Counted from the first letter of the stretch, positions 46,704 through 59,202 are shown. The stretch is 64,000 nucleotides of DNA from Rosellinia necatrix (GCA_021209875.1 JAGYVD010000005.1:3634001-3698000); one strand, 5' to 3'. Numbers and translations are program-made. Notes: generated by a model from the letters alone, not told the origin.

Positions 46704-47818
46704 CTAGCCCTCCTTGTTCTCCTCCAACAGCCCCTGCAGGTAGTCAAAGTTCCCGACGACGTTCGCCGGGTCGGTGGCGCGCGCCCACATGGCGGTGTAC
46801 TCCTCGCGGCCCCCGCCCTCGCCGTCGAGGCCGTAGGCGCGGCCGAAGGCGCCGACGAAGTTGTCGAACGTCGAGCCGGGCTTGTCGCGGCAGAGGCCGC
46901 AGAGGATCGCCTTGGACGCCTCGGCCCCGAACCCGGCGTACGGGAACGCGCCCACCACCTCCCTGAACTCGTCGACCGTGATCACGGCCCCGCCCTCCTC
47001 CCCCCGCCGGCGCTTGCTGCTTCGCCGGGTCGCCCCACGGGTCCGCCGGGAACCGCGGCCCCGTGAAGTCCGCCATGATCCCCAGGTGCGCCGCCGCCAC
47101 CTCCGCGGAGCCGAAGGGCGCGATCGAGGTCGTCGCGTGGACTGGTGGTGAGAATGGACCGGTGAGTTTTTCATTTTTTCTTCCTCTAATCAAACACATA
47201 TAGAGGGTGGGATGGGAAGGTTATTTCGAGAAATATAGGGAAGGAAGGGGGAAAAAATTTTCAAAAAAAAATCACCACAGCATTCGACGTTTCCTTTGGA
47301 GATATTGAAGGTTACAGCTTGAGAGTATGTCGTGTGAAACAACGATAAAAGAAAGGGGGAAGAAGAAGAAGAAGAAGAAGAAGAAAGGGGTAAAACTCAC
47401 GAGCAATAGCATCCCAGACGGTCTGGACCCTCGCGTCGTCCCACTTCGCGGCGCCGTCGCCGCCGCGGGCGCGGTAGGCGAGGACGAAGCGGCGGGCGAT
47501 GTCGGCGCCGTCGACCTCGAAGCGCTTGTGGTCCGAGAGCAGCGCCTTGTCGAGGGCCCAGCCCATGTCGTGCAGGACGCAGGCGAGCACGACGGTCTCG
47601 AGGTCCGGGCCCGCGGCCGCCAGCGGCGCCAGCTTGCGCGCCAGGATCAGCGCCCAGTACGCGCTGCGCACGCAGTGGTTGTACACGCCCTCGGCCGTGT
47701 GCTCCCGCGTGTACGCGAACGCCGCCGCCGTGATGGCCGAGTTCGGGAACGCCACGCCGCTGATCGGGAGGTCTGGGAACGGGGATGGCGACATGGCCTC
47801 GTTTTGGTATCGATCCAC
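46704..47818 (-). CDS. HD-domain protein, cyanamide-hydratase-like (one frame break)
   Basis: Metal-dependent HD-fold protein resembling fungal cyanamide hydratase/Ddi2-type enzymes that convert cyanamide to urea; the real substrate is unknown. Minus-strand exon 1 (47401-47818) starts MDRYQNEAMSPSPFPDLPIS and carries the metal-binding pattern His48 (YNHCVRSAYW), His83-Asp84 (CVLHDMGWALD) and the later DHKRFEVDGADIARRF. Exon 2 (46704-47141) continues LHATTSIAPFGSAEVAAAHL. The frame breaks at a C6 run (47000-47005, G6 on the coding strand): with one base fewer the conserved ITVDEFREVVGAFPYAGFG follows in frame. The gene is strikingly GC-rich at third positions compared with neighbours. A second Met at 47794 is an equally good start. 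The intron (47142-47400) is long for this window and contains a (GAA)n tract. Confidence 0.82.
47358..47386. repeat. (GAA)n trinucleotide microsatellite
   Basis: About nine GAA/AGA units on the plus strand inside the single intron of the HD-domain gene, close to its 5' donor. Confidence 0.9.
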
Positions 47819-49802
47819 GGTCGGGGTTGCGTCGAGCGAGATGAAAATGTTTAGAAGGGACTCGTAACTTGAGATCCGTTTTGCTTAAGGGTGGGGGGGG
47901 ACTTTGGAAGAGTAAGTAATAGGAAGAATGTCTGTTTGGTAGTCTACTTCTCAAATTCATTTCCAACGACGAGGATACGTTGCTAGATATATATCCTCCC
48001 TACCTACAACACACAGCCCAAAATACGCACAATACATACACCGAGTTCGTCTTGCCTTCTCCATCGCCAACTTCTCAAACGCCGACTCGAAGAAAAAAAA
48101 AATCACCGTCTCCTTTCGGACCCGAAAGCAAACGGCGGTTAACTGACAATGCTAGACTGCTTACCTGATCCCTACACGACAATAGGGCGTGGCCTCGACA
48201 TGATAGTTCATCCATCTAGCTTACGTACAGAGCTACTACACTTTCACGCGCAGCACGACGTCCTAAGCCGGGGCGATCTTGGCAGGTGAATCCCCCGGTC
48301 TGCTCTAAAACAAAGGCCAGGGTCCTTAGACAAGAACGTCTCTTCTCCGCTGCAGGTCGCATTGGTAAGTAGATGGACCGGGGGGGATGGGGGCCGTGGC
48401 GAAATGGTGGTGTTGTGAGTCTATCCCCAATGTCCGACCTGCGACGGAGTTAGCCGATCTGAGCTCCTTCGCCAGCCTCGAGTGTGCTAGCGCGCTAGCG
48501 CTCCGCTGCCGTCGACAGACACGCAGCGTGTAGGTGATCGGGGCCGAATTGTCGTCTAGATAAGGCGTTCCGAGAGGGAGGGGGAGGGGGAGGGGGGTGG
48601 GATCCCCAATTGAGTCAGGGCCAAATCCAGAAACAATGATTCCATTAGGCTACGGCTAGGTCCAATCTCCCTTGGTTAGTAGTTGATCTAAAATCTCCAT
48701 GTTCGGTAGTAGGATCTAGATACTACCTGTAAGATGCTTACATAGTAGCAGGAATATAGTGGAAAGCCGTTGCTTGTGGTCGTATTATATATTGTATAAG
48801 GTGGCCTTTTTCAATTTGAATCGACTCACCTGGCGCCGGTAACGACCCCACGCCGCAGGAGATCGGGGTGGTAGACATTGGCTGGTCCTCCGCGCAGCAA
48901 CAACAGTATCGAACGAGAAACTTCCATGCTCGACAAGGAGGGTGCCATTGTACGTCTCTCCGAAGCTCGAGTGTATCTGGCTCGTTTTATTTTAGTGGTA
49001 TCATATCGATCTTCACTATCATCGTCGCGATTCATGCGGGAGACGCCACTGGGATCCTGGATTTCTACAAGACAGGTAACATCTTGTTCAATGCCTTGTT
49101 CAACTGGTCCTATCACCCGCTCAGCTCCCAGGGTCGGATGTTACCCCCTACCAGCTGGGGAGCATACGAAACCAACCATGTTAGCGACAATAGGAGCTAT
49201 TGGTGGGAAGGAAAGCATATCTATGAAACGCGATCGACTCGAATGGGCGCGTAAGCGTCTTCGCTCCTCTTGCTGTGTGCGCCTGGCCAGGTTGTATACA
49301 GCTACTGATGTACTGGTATCGACGAAGGATCATTTGGTATCTTAATATAATAGATGGGGGAGATAGGCGCTAAGCTAGATAGGTATATGTTATCATATTA
49401 TAGTGATATCATATTATAGTGATGTAGTGATGCCGTCTATGTTCAATGCCACAACGAACAAACTCTCTCTGGATAAATCTAAGGTTCTGGAACAGGATGA
49501 GATGCGACTGGATTGGGGACCGGTAATTATTGCGAATACATGTAAACTTAAGCTCGCGTGGTTATCTTGTTGGGAAGTTATTATTTTCTTGATTGATCGT
49601 CTACCTTGCTCCCACCTTCGCCCCTCTCCCTTACTTGTCGCCGACATACTTCGCTTCTCACATTGCCACAATAGGAGGCGTACTGGGAGGCCTATTGTCA
49701 AGAGGGGGGTTCAGCAGTGAAGAGTAATTCGACGCCTGGAATATACTGAGAGTTACTGACGGCTAACCGACGAGTAGAAAAACGAAGGCCGATAAGATTT
49801 CT
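47819..49802. other. 2-kb intergenic region, no supported gene
   Basis: Contains G-rich runs (about 48570-48600) and an ambiguous stretch, 48826-49345, open on both strands but without a recognisable domain (see rejected items). A possible upstream exon of the PAN-like fragment (49640-49730, ending GGLLSRGGFSSE before a GTAATT) is speculative. Confidence 0.5.
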
Positions 49803-50313
49803 ATGCCATCGACATCCGTACCGTCAAGTACCATGCCTTACACCCCTTCTCCGGCGTCTACACGCTCAGCGTCAACGACAACTCCGACGTCTACACGCTC
49901 AACGTCAACAACAATAACCCCGACGACCGCTGCTTTCCCAACATCCGGACTCCTCTCTCTCGACTGTCCGGCCATAAACGGGACGTTGGAGACGCAGAAC
50001 GCGTCGAGCAACAAGTATATATTTGAGATCTACTGTGGATTCGACAGTTCCGGTTCCCAGGGGGACTACGACCAGCCATTTAATGCGCTTACCATCGACG
50101 AATGCCTGAACCGGTGTGCCACAAAGAATTCTAGAGACGGGCCTCGGCAGCTGCGGCGGCGGCGTCGTCGTGTGGAATGGGAACCTTACCGGCGCCCTAG
50201 AGCAAGGCGGGAATTGCTACTTAAAGTTAGGGGACCGTAACCCCCTGTCTAGCTGTGATGGTGGATGCCCCGTTGCTGCCGCGGCGGAGCTTGTGGGCAC
50301 GGGGGAAAACTAG
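49803..50313 (+). pseudogene. PAN/apple-like extracellular domain fragment with frame break
   Basis: A Ser/Thr/Pro-rich stretch of about 45 residues (a stalk, probably O-glycosylated) leads into LDCPAINGTLETQNASSN, IYCGFDSSGSQGDYDQPFN and LTIDECLNRCATKN, the usual opening of fungal PAN-like modules. The expected continuation SCGGGVVVWNGNLTGALEQG, with GGNCYLKLG, is in the next frame, so one base is in excess near GACGGGCCTC (about 50148). No signal peptide or membrane anchor is joined in frame to the Met at 49803; an upstream exon could supply it. Either a decayed gene or a real gene with a sequence error. Substrate and ligand unknown. Convergent with RAV1. Confidence 0.4.
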
Positions 50314-50644
50314 CCGGGTGTCTGAATGGATGCCGTTATTACTGGTTTGGGGGGCGAATCCCTATGAGACTCACAAACTTCACGGAATATCGCATGGCCC
50401 TTTTAGATATATGCACATCTACCCGTCATCCTGAAATTTGGTGGAATCCTTATTAATACAGCCTGAATTCGAGGCAAACGAATACCGCGAGAGGCGGCAA
50501 AGGAGGAAACGTTACAACCATGCTTATTACTCCTTTCTACCAGCTACACAGAAGGCATATAGCAAACATATGCAAACACTCAACAACCAATACCAACGCT
50601 GGGAAGGGCCTCCCACTACTACCTCATCCCATCACAATCGCAGA
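50314..50644. other. Short convergent intergenic stretch
   Basis: About 330 bp between the PAN-like fragment and the RAV1 stop codon; nothing recognised. Confidence 0.6.
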
Positions 50645-53600
50645 CTAGAAGCCGAAGGAATCGAGCAGGGAACTCGCGTCGGGCTCCTGGAACACGGTCG
50701 GCGGCGGCTTGATGTGGTGGCCTCCGGTCTTCATTTCCCCGGGGATGGCCGGGGTGAGCGGCAGGTCCTGGACGATGAGCGAGCTGCGACGGCGGAGCAG
50801 CTTCGTAGGATCAGAGATGTCGCCGCCAAAACCCTGGGTCGGCATGGGGAGACGCAAGAATTCCCAGTTACGGACTGTATATAAGATTGGTTAAGTCAAT
50901 GACACCAAGATGTAGAGATACGTCGACACCCAACAAATATGAAGAAACCAGGCAGTGTGGGGGGTATGATGCTGAACCTACCGAGGTCAAGACCAAGCAA
51001 ATCACAACCCATGCGGTCGTAGAGCCCCGCGTTGTGAATCACGAAGTCCCATTCTATCCGAGGCGTGACTTTAGATGCGCCGCGGAGAGTCTGTAGGCTT
51101 TTTTGTCGTAGTTGCGAATACAGGATGATTAGAGCCGGGTCATCGGTAAGAAACAGCTTCGCCTTGAGATCCGGAGACGCTGGGGTATCCAGTAGGGTAA
51201 AAACGGGGGTCTAGCTATAGTTAGCTCCCGGCAACGAACTTTTGTGGTAAAGGATTGACTCACTATCAGAGCTCGGACAGCCATATCCCTCCTCTTTAGC
51301 ATCCAGAATGCCCAGGAAGCAAGCCATCGGTTTCCTTCTTGCGAAGCCACAGCCAACACTTCATTCTCTAATAACCCTTTAAGGACTACGCCGCTATCGC
51401 CCTCGTATACGCGAGCGATGGCAATAGCAAGCTGGAGATCCTTGATTTGGTTTAAACAAACATTGACGGCATCTTGCAAGTGACCCGCCAGAAGGAAGAA
51501 AGCGGCTGCATATTCTGTGTTCGGCATTAGTGAGCGTACTGATATCTCAACAGCCAGACCTACCAAAGCGGCGCTTGCTAAGCAGAGCATACGCATTCTT
51601 CAGCGCCGTCGTCTTCCATTTAGGGTCCTCAAAGTTATTTGCCAGGAGCCGTTGTGTTGCGGCTTGCTCTTTATTCCACGTGGCCATGCGCCAGAGGCCC
51701 TGAAGCACGGCTTTCTTCTTGAGTGCGAAGTAAAATAGACTGCAATCAACGGGGTTCTTGATCTCGCTTTTTGTATATTCGTTGCGCGCAATGGCCTCGA
51801 ATTGGGCCCTCTGCGGGTATCTTCAGTTTCCCGTCAAGGAACTTGCCAGGGAAGAGAACTTACCACAGCGTTAGCATCAGTGAGCCACATGAATATGCCG
51901 CTCTCTCTCGCATTCTCCCACAACATAGTTCCATGATAGTTGCGAGACACGAAATCCGTTAGAATATCTTGACTGGTAGAGTGATACGCCCAATTGATCT
52001 CTCTCCAGGACATATGGATTTCGTTGACTCTACCCTTGCGCAGAGCGTGCTGCCGAAAGAAAACCATAAACCTCGCCCCATTTTCGTCGAGAGACCTGCG
52101 CTGCTTCTCTACGACACCGGCGCATTCGACGATATCAACTAACTGGATTTGTTCATGACCGGAGAGCTGTGGCAGGGGTATGCTCTGAAGCTTTCCGCAT
52201 ATGCTCAATGCAAGTTCCTCTGTGAAAGGTTCATCGTTTTCGTCAAACGACGCTCGGTGTGTGATGTGGGATGAATCGTTGGAGCGGGTGCCGGCAGCAG
52301 ACTACATTATTAGCATATAGCCTGGGAAACGACTGAGGAACTTTTTAAACAACTCACAAATTTGTCAGTGTAAAACTCGGCCAGGTCAAGGCCGAGATAT
52401 GCGTCGATCGTATCGCCCTCGACATGGTATTTTAAGGAGTAATTCAGAGCCATGAGTATTCGCTTCACCAGCCCGTGCTTTCCCGCCAGGATACACTGGC
52501 TTAGGAACTGCGGATGAAATACTGGTAGCGGCCCGTTTAGCTTTTGAACCACTTCGAATAGGTCCTGAGTCTGGGGTTTGTGGTGTGTTGTTCGCACACT
52601 TGCAATGGGGGCGGTGGTTTCCTCAAACTTCCTGTCGTACAAGAATAGCTGATTACCAGCGCCTATTATGAGGCTACCATCGTTTAGCCACGTCGAGTCC
52701 CCAATGGGATGTGGCGTAAACTCCCTAATGTTAATCTCTCGGATAGGCGCCCAAGCTGGACCTTTGTTCAGGTAGTCGAACCGCATCTGCGAAAGTAGTA
52801 CGACTCGATATGGGAACCCAACCGCGAGTATAGATTGCAAATCAGGCGTAGAGGCCCAGTCGAGATCTTGAACTGTATCATGACTTTCAAAGTCCTGTTC
52901 GTACTCTAGTCGCGCACCGCGGATGTCCCAGATTGTCACGGCTGACCGGTTCTGGTTCACGAGCGCAGCTTTCTTCATCATGCTGCCACTGACAAGGGCA
53001 GGCTCTAAGACGCCTGTTTCCATTGACGACGTGGACAGCCATCCAACTTGCCGTTGGGCGACATCAACCTTGGCTGCCCAGAATTCGACACGCCCACTAT
53101 GGGTATAGGACACTGCTACATCACGAGAAAACACGTCTAAGAAGCCAGATATGACAGGCTTCGAACCGGCAGGATCGGCGGGTAGAACATACGCAAGATC
53201 CCCCGCACCCTCCAGCTCGAATTTGCAGAACTCTCGAAGGGGCTTTTCGTATCCGTTCTTTAGCCCATTGCCATTGCTAGGATCTAAGGGCAAGTGTATC
53301 TCCCAGACAATACCTCGCTGTTCCGAGGTGATAGTCGCTACGTGCGTAATAGAAACATCCTTGGCATTTTGCCGAGGAAGAACCAGAACACAGAGTGGCT
53401 TGCCTCGAATGTCATACTTGCAGTCCCCTAGTAGCTTGTGGTCAGGGGTTCTACAGTCCCATACGGATAGTGTGTCATGGTGAAGAAAAACAACGAATTG
53501 GCCGCCTCTTAAGAGACATATTCTATGAATGTGTCGTTTTTCTGATATGACGTTGTGCCTGAGCAGCGTGCCCCGATGATGATTCCAGACCGTAGCTTCG

Positions 53601-54949
53601 TCTCTCTCAGTCCGTGACACTATGGCACGCCCGCTAAAGTTTCTGACGATCTTTTTGATCGCGCCAGAATGTCCGGACCAGGTGGCTCGGTGGGCTAGCC
53701 GGCCGGATCTCGATTCCGGGTACAAGAGGTCTGCAACATTACTCTCGAATACCTCAACCCTTCCATCGAAGTGATGAAAGAGGATATGGAGATGCCCTGA
53801 ACACTTATTGCAATAGCTTGATATTTCAACATGCGATGCTGTGGGAGAGCGGCTAAAGAACCCAAAGTCTTTTGACTTGATGCGTGCGACTTCGTCAATG
53901 TTATTGGCTCCCCGGGACTTGCTACTAATGTTCTCCAATGCCCAGGAAGACATGTTCCCATCGCCGTCGAAGACAACACATATCTCCGTGTCTCTGTTAG
54001 CAATAGATAAGAGATACTGGAGGGCCCCTTCCTCTTTTTCTTGGCCGCTTCCCTGCTCTTGGACGACCTTTTCTGTTGCACTTGCGAGATCTCGCTGGCT
54101 AATGATGAATGCCCATCTCATATGGTCTTTATGACTGCCGGGGTCTTGCGATATTGCGGCTCTAAGATCAAGCTTCCCCCAGAGCTTGAATGCGTGCCCG
54201 CCGATCCCGTCTGCACTAGTCCATACGCGTAGCGTATTATCGGCACAGAAGCTATATAAAACATTCTCGATGGTCTGGTCGACGTGAAATGGTTTGCGCC
54301 ACTGTATGCTCGTCGTCGCACGCGGGTGTGGGAGATACCCATACTCAAAATGAACCTCCTCCGAACCGAAGTTCAACCTCCGCCATATCTTGACTAAGCG
54401 GTCGTAGTAACCGATAGACGCGATGTAGGAGGAATCGTAAGAGAGGAGCGCAGACCTAGCCGGGCTCGCTAGTTCTTGCTTCCAGTGGCAGGTGGGAGGC
54501 GTGGACGCGGTATCGTAGAGCCAGAGGGAGGATCGTCCGATCAGGAGCTCCTCGGAGCTGCCCCATGAGAGCGTGGCAGGTGTTGAGCCTCTTTCGACAT
54601 CGAAGGTAGCTTGTAACGCCCACTATGAGAAATCAGTTAATTGTACCGCTGAGCGATGTGCTGACCTGTGTGGGCTAACCTTGAGGGAGTCGTGTGTGCG
54701 CTCCAACGGCCGGTATATCCTCACAGTCGCATCGGTGCACGCGGCTATCTTCCCCGAGAATTCATCGAACGCGACGGCCTCGAGTTCGCGACTGTCATCG
54801 TCGTAAATTGTGTGTATGATGGTGTGCGGATCCGAGAGAATGGAGAGGGCATTCCCGGTGATATATACGATAACCCGCTTCCCGTCCCAATATCCGGTTG
54901 AGACGGCTTGAAGGCGAGCTTCCGGCCTGCCTGGAAGGACCCCCTTCAT
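50645..54949 (-). CDS. RAV1: RAVE complex subunit 1 (Rav1), V-ATPase assembly
   Basis: Scaffold of the RAVE complex that reassembles V1 and V0 sectors of the vacuolar/endosomal proton pump. Seven minus-strand exons: 54680-54949, 52358-54622, 51864-52301, 51564-51810, 51264-51514, 50982-51210 and 50645-50874; phases close to 1309 residues. The N-terminus MKGVLPGRPEARLQAVSTG matches the family. Two WD40-type beta-propellers fill the first 700 residues (for example FDEFSGKIAACTDATVRIYRP). The Rav1p C-terminal domain shows ESGIFMWLTDANAV, RAQFEAIARNEYTKSEIKNP, LQGLWRMATWNKEQAATQRL and EYAAAFFLLAGHLQDAVNVC. The last exon has a disordered Ser/Pro tail ending DSFGF. Internal joins were fixed by these conserved blocks. 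Confidence 0.96.
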
Positions 54950-55981
54950 GCTACTGGCGCGTTTCGTTCGTGTATGGCATTGCTAAGCGACTGGGTCGGC
55001 GGCGACGATCAAAGGCAACGGGAGCGTTGGGGGGACAAGCGCGTTTTGCGATCGGTTGCCGACTCTAGCCAGGCGACAGAGTGATGATGGTGAGGTGAGG
55101 TTGTGCCCAAGGTCCGCCCGGAGCGCTGGGCCGTTTCGCAGTCGCCGTATGCTATGGCTGGTAGATGAAAGCGCATGGAGCGTTAACTTTACCTTTGCGC
55201 GAATGCGGCTTACAGTAAAACATACGAGGTAGATATCAGTAACATGGAGTGTAGGTGCAGTGCAGCTGGGTTGAAGTCAACTTGGGCTGCATGGATCCAA
55301 GACCCTGGACTGATGACCCGTGTTACTACATAACCCGAAGTATAGGCCAGACTAACCAACCTAACCTTAGTTAGACTTTGGAGCTGCATTATGACGTGGG
55401 GTAATGCGCATAAGGAAATTACATACATTAGGTAGGCATTAACTACCTAGGTAGTTAGTTAGTACTTATATGGATCTATATTTATACCCATAATTTGTCC
55501 GTTCGAAACACCCATACCTACAAGCAGACCCATCTTAGCATTGGTGAGCCACCCTCTAATTGTACCACATCCATCTTTATTCACAAACAAAAACAATATA
55601 TGTGTAGCCGCATGAGATATATAGACGCTAGTTCACCCCGGCATATTAGATGATCAGGTTTATCGGCTTAGTTAAAAACAATTCTACCCAAGATTAGAGC
55701 AATTTTATCTAACCTTAGTTATTTGTGTCTCGGCTTTATTCAGATAATTCATATTCGCATGGTAGTGTCGTTCCATGATCCATAGGCGGCGTATTCGAGT
55801 ATAGTTAACTGTACACGACACAACATGCGATGTTGACTGAATTATTTCATCTTCGATTAACTATTGATCGTAACGGATTTCGTCAGGCCCTATAATCCCG
55901 CCAAAGTATCTAAGTTATATCGATGGCTATAGATTATTTATCCAAAGCGGTCCGATCCATCGTCTACCACCTGGATAGCCT
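54950..55981. other. Intergenic region, RAV1 promoter
   Basis: About 1 kb upstream of RAV1 and downstream of SFI1. Short TAGGTAGGC/CCTAGGTAGTTAG motifs at about 55427-55460; otherwise AT-rich with no gene. Confidence 0.6.
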
Positions 55982-58900
55982 CTAGGCGGCCCAGGAGACC
56001 CTGAGATTCCTAGAGCGTTCGGGACGGCCGACTCGTTGCCCGAATTCGGATCTGCCCATCGCCGAAGCCCGAGGCTGCCACCGGCTCCGGCTGGGGACGG
56101 GTGCCATGGGCGTTGTAGTCTCCCTTCTACCAAAAGACCCGAGCAGAAGCTGCGGCCGCCCAGGGGTTGGGGCGTACGCCTCGTTTGGTACGTGGCGCAT
56201 CCCCCTGTCTACTGCTGGTGCTGGTGTCGCTACCAGTGCTGATGGTATTGACCGTGGCGGTGGTGGTGGCGGCGGCGGCGGTGACAGCCGTGGTAATGGT
56301 GGTGGTATCATTGCTTCTAGCGTTGCTGTTGTTACTCTCCACGTACGTAATGCCCCTCGGGCATGGTTTTCGCTAGCCTGGAGTCGAGCGTCGTCGACTA
56401 TCTGGTCAATATTTCTGTAAGTGCCGTCGGGCAGAGCGACGGGGACGAGTTTGTCCGCCGTCCGGGCATACCATGTCTCAAACCCGTGCCGCTGTATCCT
56501 TCTTTCCTTCTTTTCCAATACATTAGCAACCATCTCCAGCCGATGCGCGTTCTTAAGAGAACCAAGGTTCCAGTTCCTCAGCGCTCGGGACTTCGCCCTC
56601 CTTTCCCAATGTTCCGCGGCTCCCACTTCCAGATCGCTTTGTGATGCTACCTTCTCCCGCCATTGCCTTATGGCATTTCGTTTAAGCGCATCATCACCTA
56701 TGGCCGACGCATCGGCCACCTCCCGCGCCCGGTATCGCCACGTCGCGAGCGCCTGCGATACCTGTCGCCATTCACGTTCGCCAAGGATACCCTCCAAAAT
56801 CACGTTCATCATATCGTAGCGTTGATAGCTTGATTCGAGTTTAATCCGCCATTGTGCAACACAGCGTTCTCCCATGCCCTTCTTTACCCGGCGGCGTGTC
56901 TCTAAGTGTGCCTCTTTTAGTCTCTCCTTTCGTCTCTGCTTGGCTTGGTGCTGCCATGCGGTGACTGTATTTTTGGTTCTGTAGTAATAATCGGCGCGCT
57001 CTCCATAATTTGCTTCAAGTTGGTGCTTTTCCGAGACAACCCGCGCCCTTTCCTGCCAAATAGGTAGAGCATTCGTGGTTCTTAGGTAGTAAATGCTACG
57101 TTCCGCGTAACGCCTTAGCATCTTCTCCTTCTGCTCGGATTCTCCCGCCTTCTCCTTCAAAACAGCAAGTGCCTGAGTCGTCTTTTGATAATACTCAGCT
57201 CGTCCAGCATAGTACTCTAAAACAGTTTCTTGATGGTGTGCCTCTTGCCGAGCTCTTTCTTTCCATTTAAGCACCGCTTTTGTTGCTGTTCGGAAGGACC
57301 TGTTCCCCTCAAACTCACTTGTGCGTTCGACGGCCAGGCATTGCCGAGAAATGGTTTGGTCGCGCCATACCAACGCCGACCGCGTAACCTTTTGATTGTG
57401 CTTCTCTTCCCTAAACTGTTCGACTTTCGCGATATTCTCGCTTGTATACCTCTCCCAAGCACCGAAGTATCTCATACGCAAAATATGCCTTCGCGCCAAC
57501 ATTGTTCGCTCATCCGGCTGATCATCATCCGAAGTGTCATCGTCCTCAATTAAATCGGTAGCTAATATGGGTTTTACCGGAGGGGCAGAAGGGCGGTTCC
57601 TGGCAACTGCACTCTCGGCAGCGGCAACAGCAGCAGATGGTGCAGGGGCAACGGGAACCACGGTAGACGGTTGGACAGGTTGTTTTTCAGCGACGCGTCT
57701 ACTTTGTAGTTGAGTGGCGATGGCCAGCGAAGACAGTGGTCGCCCGAACGGAGCACGGGGTCGAGAAGGAATCGTTACAGCAGGGGTCGGCTGCATGAAC
57801 CCTGGGGCCGGGCCTGGGACCGGGGCCTCAGGCTGTCTTGTGGCGGGAGCGGCCATCTCGTCAACGGGTCGAGCGACAGTACTGCTTATCCTGCTAGCCA
57901 ATAATTTTTTCATGGCATCTAGCGCTTCTTGGTTTCGAGAGGTCCCGAGAGCTTTGGCTTTTAGGCTCACTTCGTAGGCTTTAGCAGCGACTTCAGCTTT
58001 CACGCCTTCTTCCTCGGCTCTGTTAGACCATGTAGCAAAGGCGCGCGATAGTGCTAGGTTTCTATGAACCCTTTGCGCAAGGCGAGCCAATTGAGGGTTT
58101 TCCTTAAAACTATCATCCTCAATCTGCTGCCTAGCCAGGCGGTCCGCCAGAAGTTTGGCGTCCTGAGATCTCCTGTTTTCATCTTTAGCTGCCTGCCGCC
58201 ACTTCACTACAGCTTTCTTCGTTGCCAATATCTCGCATGCCCGAATCGCATTTCTCTCCGTGCGTTTTGAGTATGCATTCGAAGGTACCTTATCAGGTAT
58301 CGCGTCCGCCGCCTCGGCAGCAAGGGATCTCCAGAAATAAAATTTCTCTCCAAGTTCATTCCTCCATTCTCCCGCACGCGTTGTGTCCGAGTCAGCGCAC
58401 AGATAGTTGATGTATTGCGTCATACTGTGCCACCGACGAAGAGCGGACGCAGCCCAGAACGGGTCATGGTGTCTCGTTCGAAAGGTTTCGGCCATGCCGG
58501 CGAGGAGTCTCTCTTTAGCTGTATTAAGCGGCCCGCCCAGGAGTTCGGGCGCGGGGTCGGGGCGAGACTGATGAGCTCTGAATTCAGTCTCGCCGCCATA
58601 CGAAGTGGATGCGACTGCGTTGTCGATACCGAGGGGGTCTCGGACGTCACTACGAACACCTTGACCTTCCTGGTCTTCGTGTTCGCTCCCGGAGTCTTGC
58701 GGGTCTTCGACGGCCAAGGTTATTCCCATCCGCGTCATAACGGTTCTGAATTTATCCATCAAAGCCTGCTGATCCTTAACCCCGCCCACCATGAAGATGA
58801 CTTTACTGATGTGGCGTTCGCTCGGATCGATGCCATTCTCGGCGATGATCTCATCGTAGGCAAGAAAAAGAGCATGTGTTGGGAGACGGGAGGTTGGGGT

Positions 58901-59202
58901 GAGCTCTTCAGTTAAGATGGTGTCGGCCCGGACTATTATGTCGTATATCATCTTGATGTCTAGATGCAAAGAGGAGAGTTAGCAGCAGGATTCGATGCGT
59001 GGAGCACGGTTTGGGAACAGAGCCGAGACCGACCATCATCAGTGTAATCATCGCGATTAATACTGGCGTTCTGGCCCAAGTCGGACGAGCCGATGGTGGA
59101 AAAGAGGCTGCCATGTTGGCTCCGGTCGGGCGGGAGAGGCTCGTCATCGGAGAGCTCGAAAGTATCACCGCTGGGCAACCCTTGGTCGGGAGGCCTATCC
59201 AT
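55982..59202 (-). CDS. SFI1: Spindle-pole-body half-bridge protein Sfi1
   Basis: Long helical scaffold that binds centrin (Cdc31) and builds the half-bridge of the spindle pole body. Minus-strand exons 59034-59202 and 55982-58959 give 1048 residues. The N-terminal Sfi1 domain (DIKMIYDIIVRADTILTEEL, ISKVIFMVGGVKDQQALMDK) needs the single intron to be removed; its donor is weak (G|GTCGGT). About 16 centrin-binding repeats of roughly 33 residues follow, each with a central Trp, for example KKAVVKWRQAAKD, SRAFATWSNRAEE, MRYFGAWERYTSE, TKAVLKWKERARQ and KRNAIRQWREKVA. A Pro/Ala-rich spacer (about 400-520) separates the first repeats from the rest, and the C-terminus is Pro/Arg-rich with a run of Pro. 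Upstream in tandem with RAV1. Confidence 0.93.

Noticed and set aside
48826..49345. Region open on both strands (up to 155 codons) with some protein-like segments
   Set aside because: The best minus-strand reading contains an in-frame stop, the plus-strand readings have random composition, and no domain or convincing splice site is seen.
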